Shown here piece by piece: positions 6,342 through 6,599 of a stretch of 6,599 bases of DNA; position 1 is the first letter of the stretch; each line of letters opens with the position of its first letter. The notes under the pieces are model-generated. The model worked only from the letters and a program-made list of their open reading frames with translations. It searched no databases and was not told the DNA's origin. Both the position numbers and the translations under genes were made by a program. The DNA comes from Candidatus Sabulitectum sp. (GTDB taxonomy: Bacteria; Fermentibacterota; Fermentibacteria; Fermentibacterales; JCC-6): the NCBI GenBank assembly GCA_029940175.1, contig JAOZRM010000173.1:1-6599 (forward strand), given 5' to 3'.

Positions 6342-6599
6342 CCTCTTCCTCTCCGATTACAAAAATCCGATCTATCAAATTAAGTGCGTATTCCTTGAAA
6401 TCGGGTATGGAAATGTCTTGAATGGCATCCTTCTGATCTTTTCTGTTCCTGTTTATCAATTGGACAAGAGCAGGGCTGCTCTTCTTTGCCGCAAGTCTTA
6501 CGCGACCTATCCTGGAATAGTCTTCAAAAACAATAACCATCATCGACTTTTCTCCTATAAGAGAAATGTGGATATGTCTCTTTTCTCCCTGCTGAAGAA
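6328..6599 (-). CDS. mglB: MglB-like roadblock/LC7 protein, GTPase-activating partner of MglA (5'-partial)
   Basis: The frame is open to the right edge, so the N-terminal part of the gene is missing and 89 codons remain. The first visible residues continue the same domain: GEKRHIHISLIGEKSMMVIVF (4-24), then YSRIGRVRLAAKKSSPALVQLI (27-48). This parallels the end of the Myxococcus MglB domain, with its strand, VIFD turn, LGLVRLRIKKASDEL helix. A C-terminal tail follows (52-89), with amphipathic FKEYALNLIDRIFVI (67-81) and acidic GEEED. MglB homodimers bind MglA-GTP and stimulate hydrolysis; the Myxococcus C-terminal tail also touches MglA. Tandem ATGs at 6543 and 6540 have AGGAGA upstream and could suggest a 71-residue protein, but they fall inside a core strand of the LC7 fold, so the real start lies outside the window. 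It overlaps mglA by 14 bp and is the first visible gene of the operon. Confidence 0.85.
   Translation of the reverse strand, partial: LQQGEKRHIHISLIGEKSMMVIVFEDYSRIGRVRLAAKKSSPALVQLINRNRKDQKDAIQDISIPDFKEYALNLIDRIFVIGEEEDASP

Noticed and set aside
5925..6383. A 152-codon plus-strand open frame.
   Set aside because: It lies antisense to mglA and the mglB end, its product resembles nothing and has low complexity of the kind seen in shadow frames, and mglA is unmistakable.
6328..6543. A complete 71-residue small protein starting at the tandem ATGs with an AGGAGA ribosome site.
   Set aside because: The same frame is open to the window edge and the upstream residues continue an MglB-like LC7 strand, so an internal start would cut through the fold.
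1..6599. CRISPR arrays, insertion sequences, tRNA or rRNA genes.
   Set aside because: No regularly spaced repeats, transposase-like proteins, terminal inverted repeats or tRNA-like cloverleaf segments were seen on reading both strands.

Overview
The window looks like chromosomal DNA from an uncultivated or little-studied Gram-negative bacterium of the FCB supergroup (Fermentibacterota or a relative is my guess, not proven). The main clues are a gingipain-type C25 protease with a type IX secretion-like C-terminal sorting domain, a Myxococcus-like mglB-mglA pair and a DUF4388/LC7 protein. Coding density is high, intergenic spaces are short, and Shine-Dalgarno sites are clear (AGGAGG type). I see no mobile elements, RNA genes or CRISPR arrays.

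Left part (1-723, minus strand): a small cupin gene followed by the start of a secreted patatin-like lipase that runs off the left edge. They are probably co-transcribed. Centre (724-2840): a 120-bp divergent promoter region, then a monocistronic plus-strand gene for a 647-residue secreted C25 cysteine peptidase, closed by an 18-bp hairpin terminator.

Right part (2877-6599, minus strand): a leftward gene string. It begins beyond the right edge with a 5'-truncated mglB (roadblock/LC7). Next come mglA (Ras-like GTPase), a DUF4388-coiled coil-LC7 protein, a DnaA-like AAA+ ATPase that lacks the DnaA DNA-binding domain, and a stand-alone LC7 protein with its own candidate promoter. The first four genes overlap or lie within 24 bp, so they form a tight operon. 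The LC7 gene ends at a hairpin terminator converging on that of the protease gene.

In known biology MglA-GTP marks a cell pole and MglB is its GTPase-activating partner; LC7 domains dimerise and bind such GTPases. This operon therefore reads as a small-GTPase polarity or switch module with two extra LC7 proteins and an unusual DnaA-family ATPase as candidate effector or regulator. That last link is inference from gene order and is the most interesting thing in the window.
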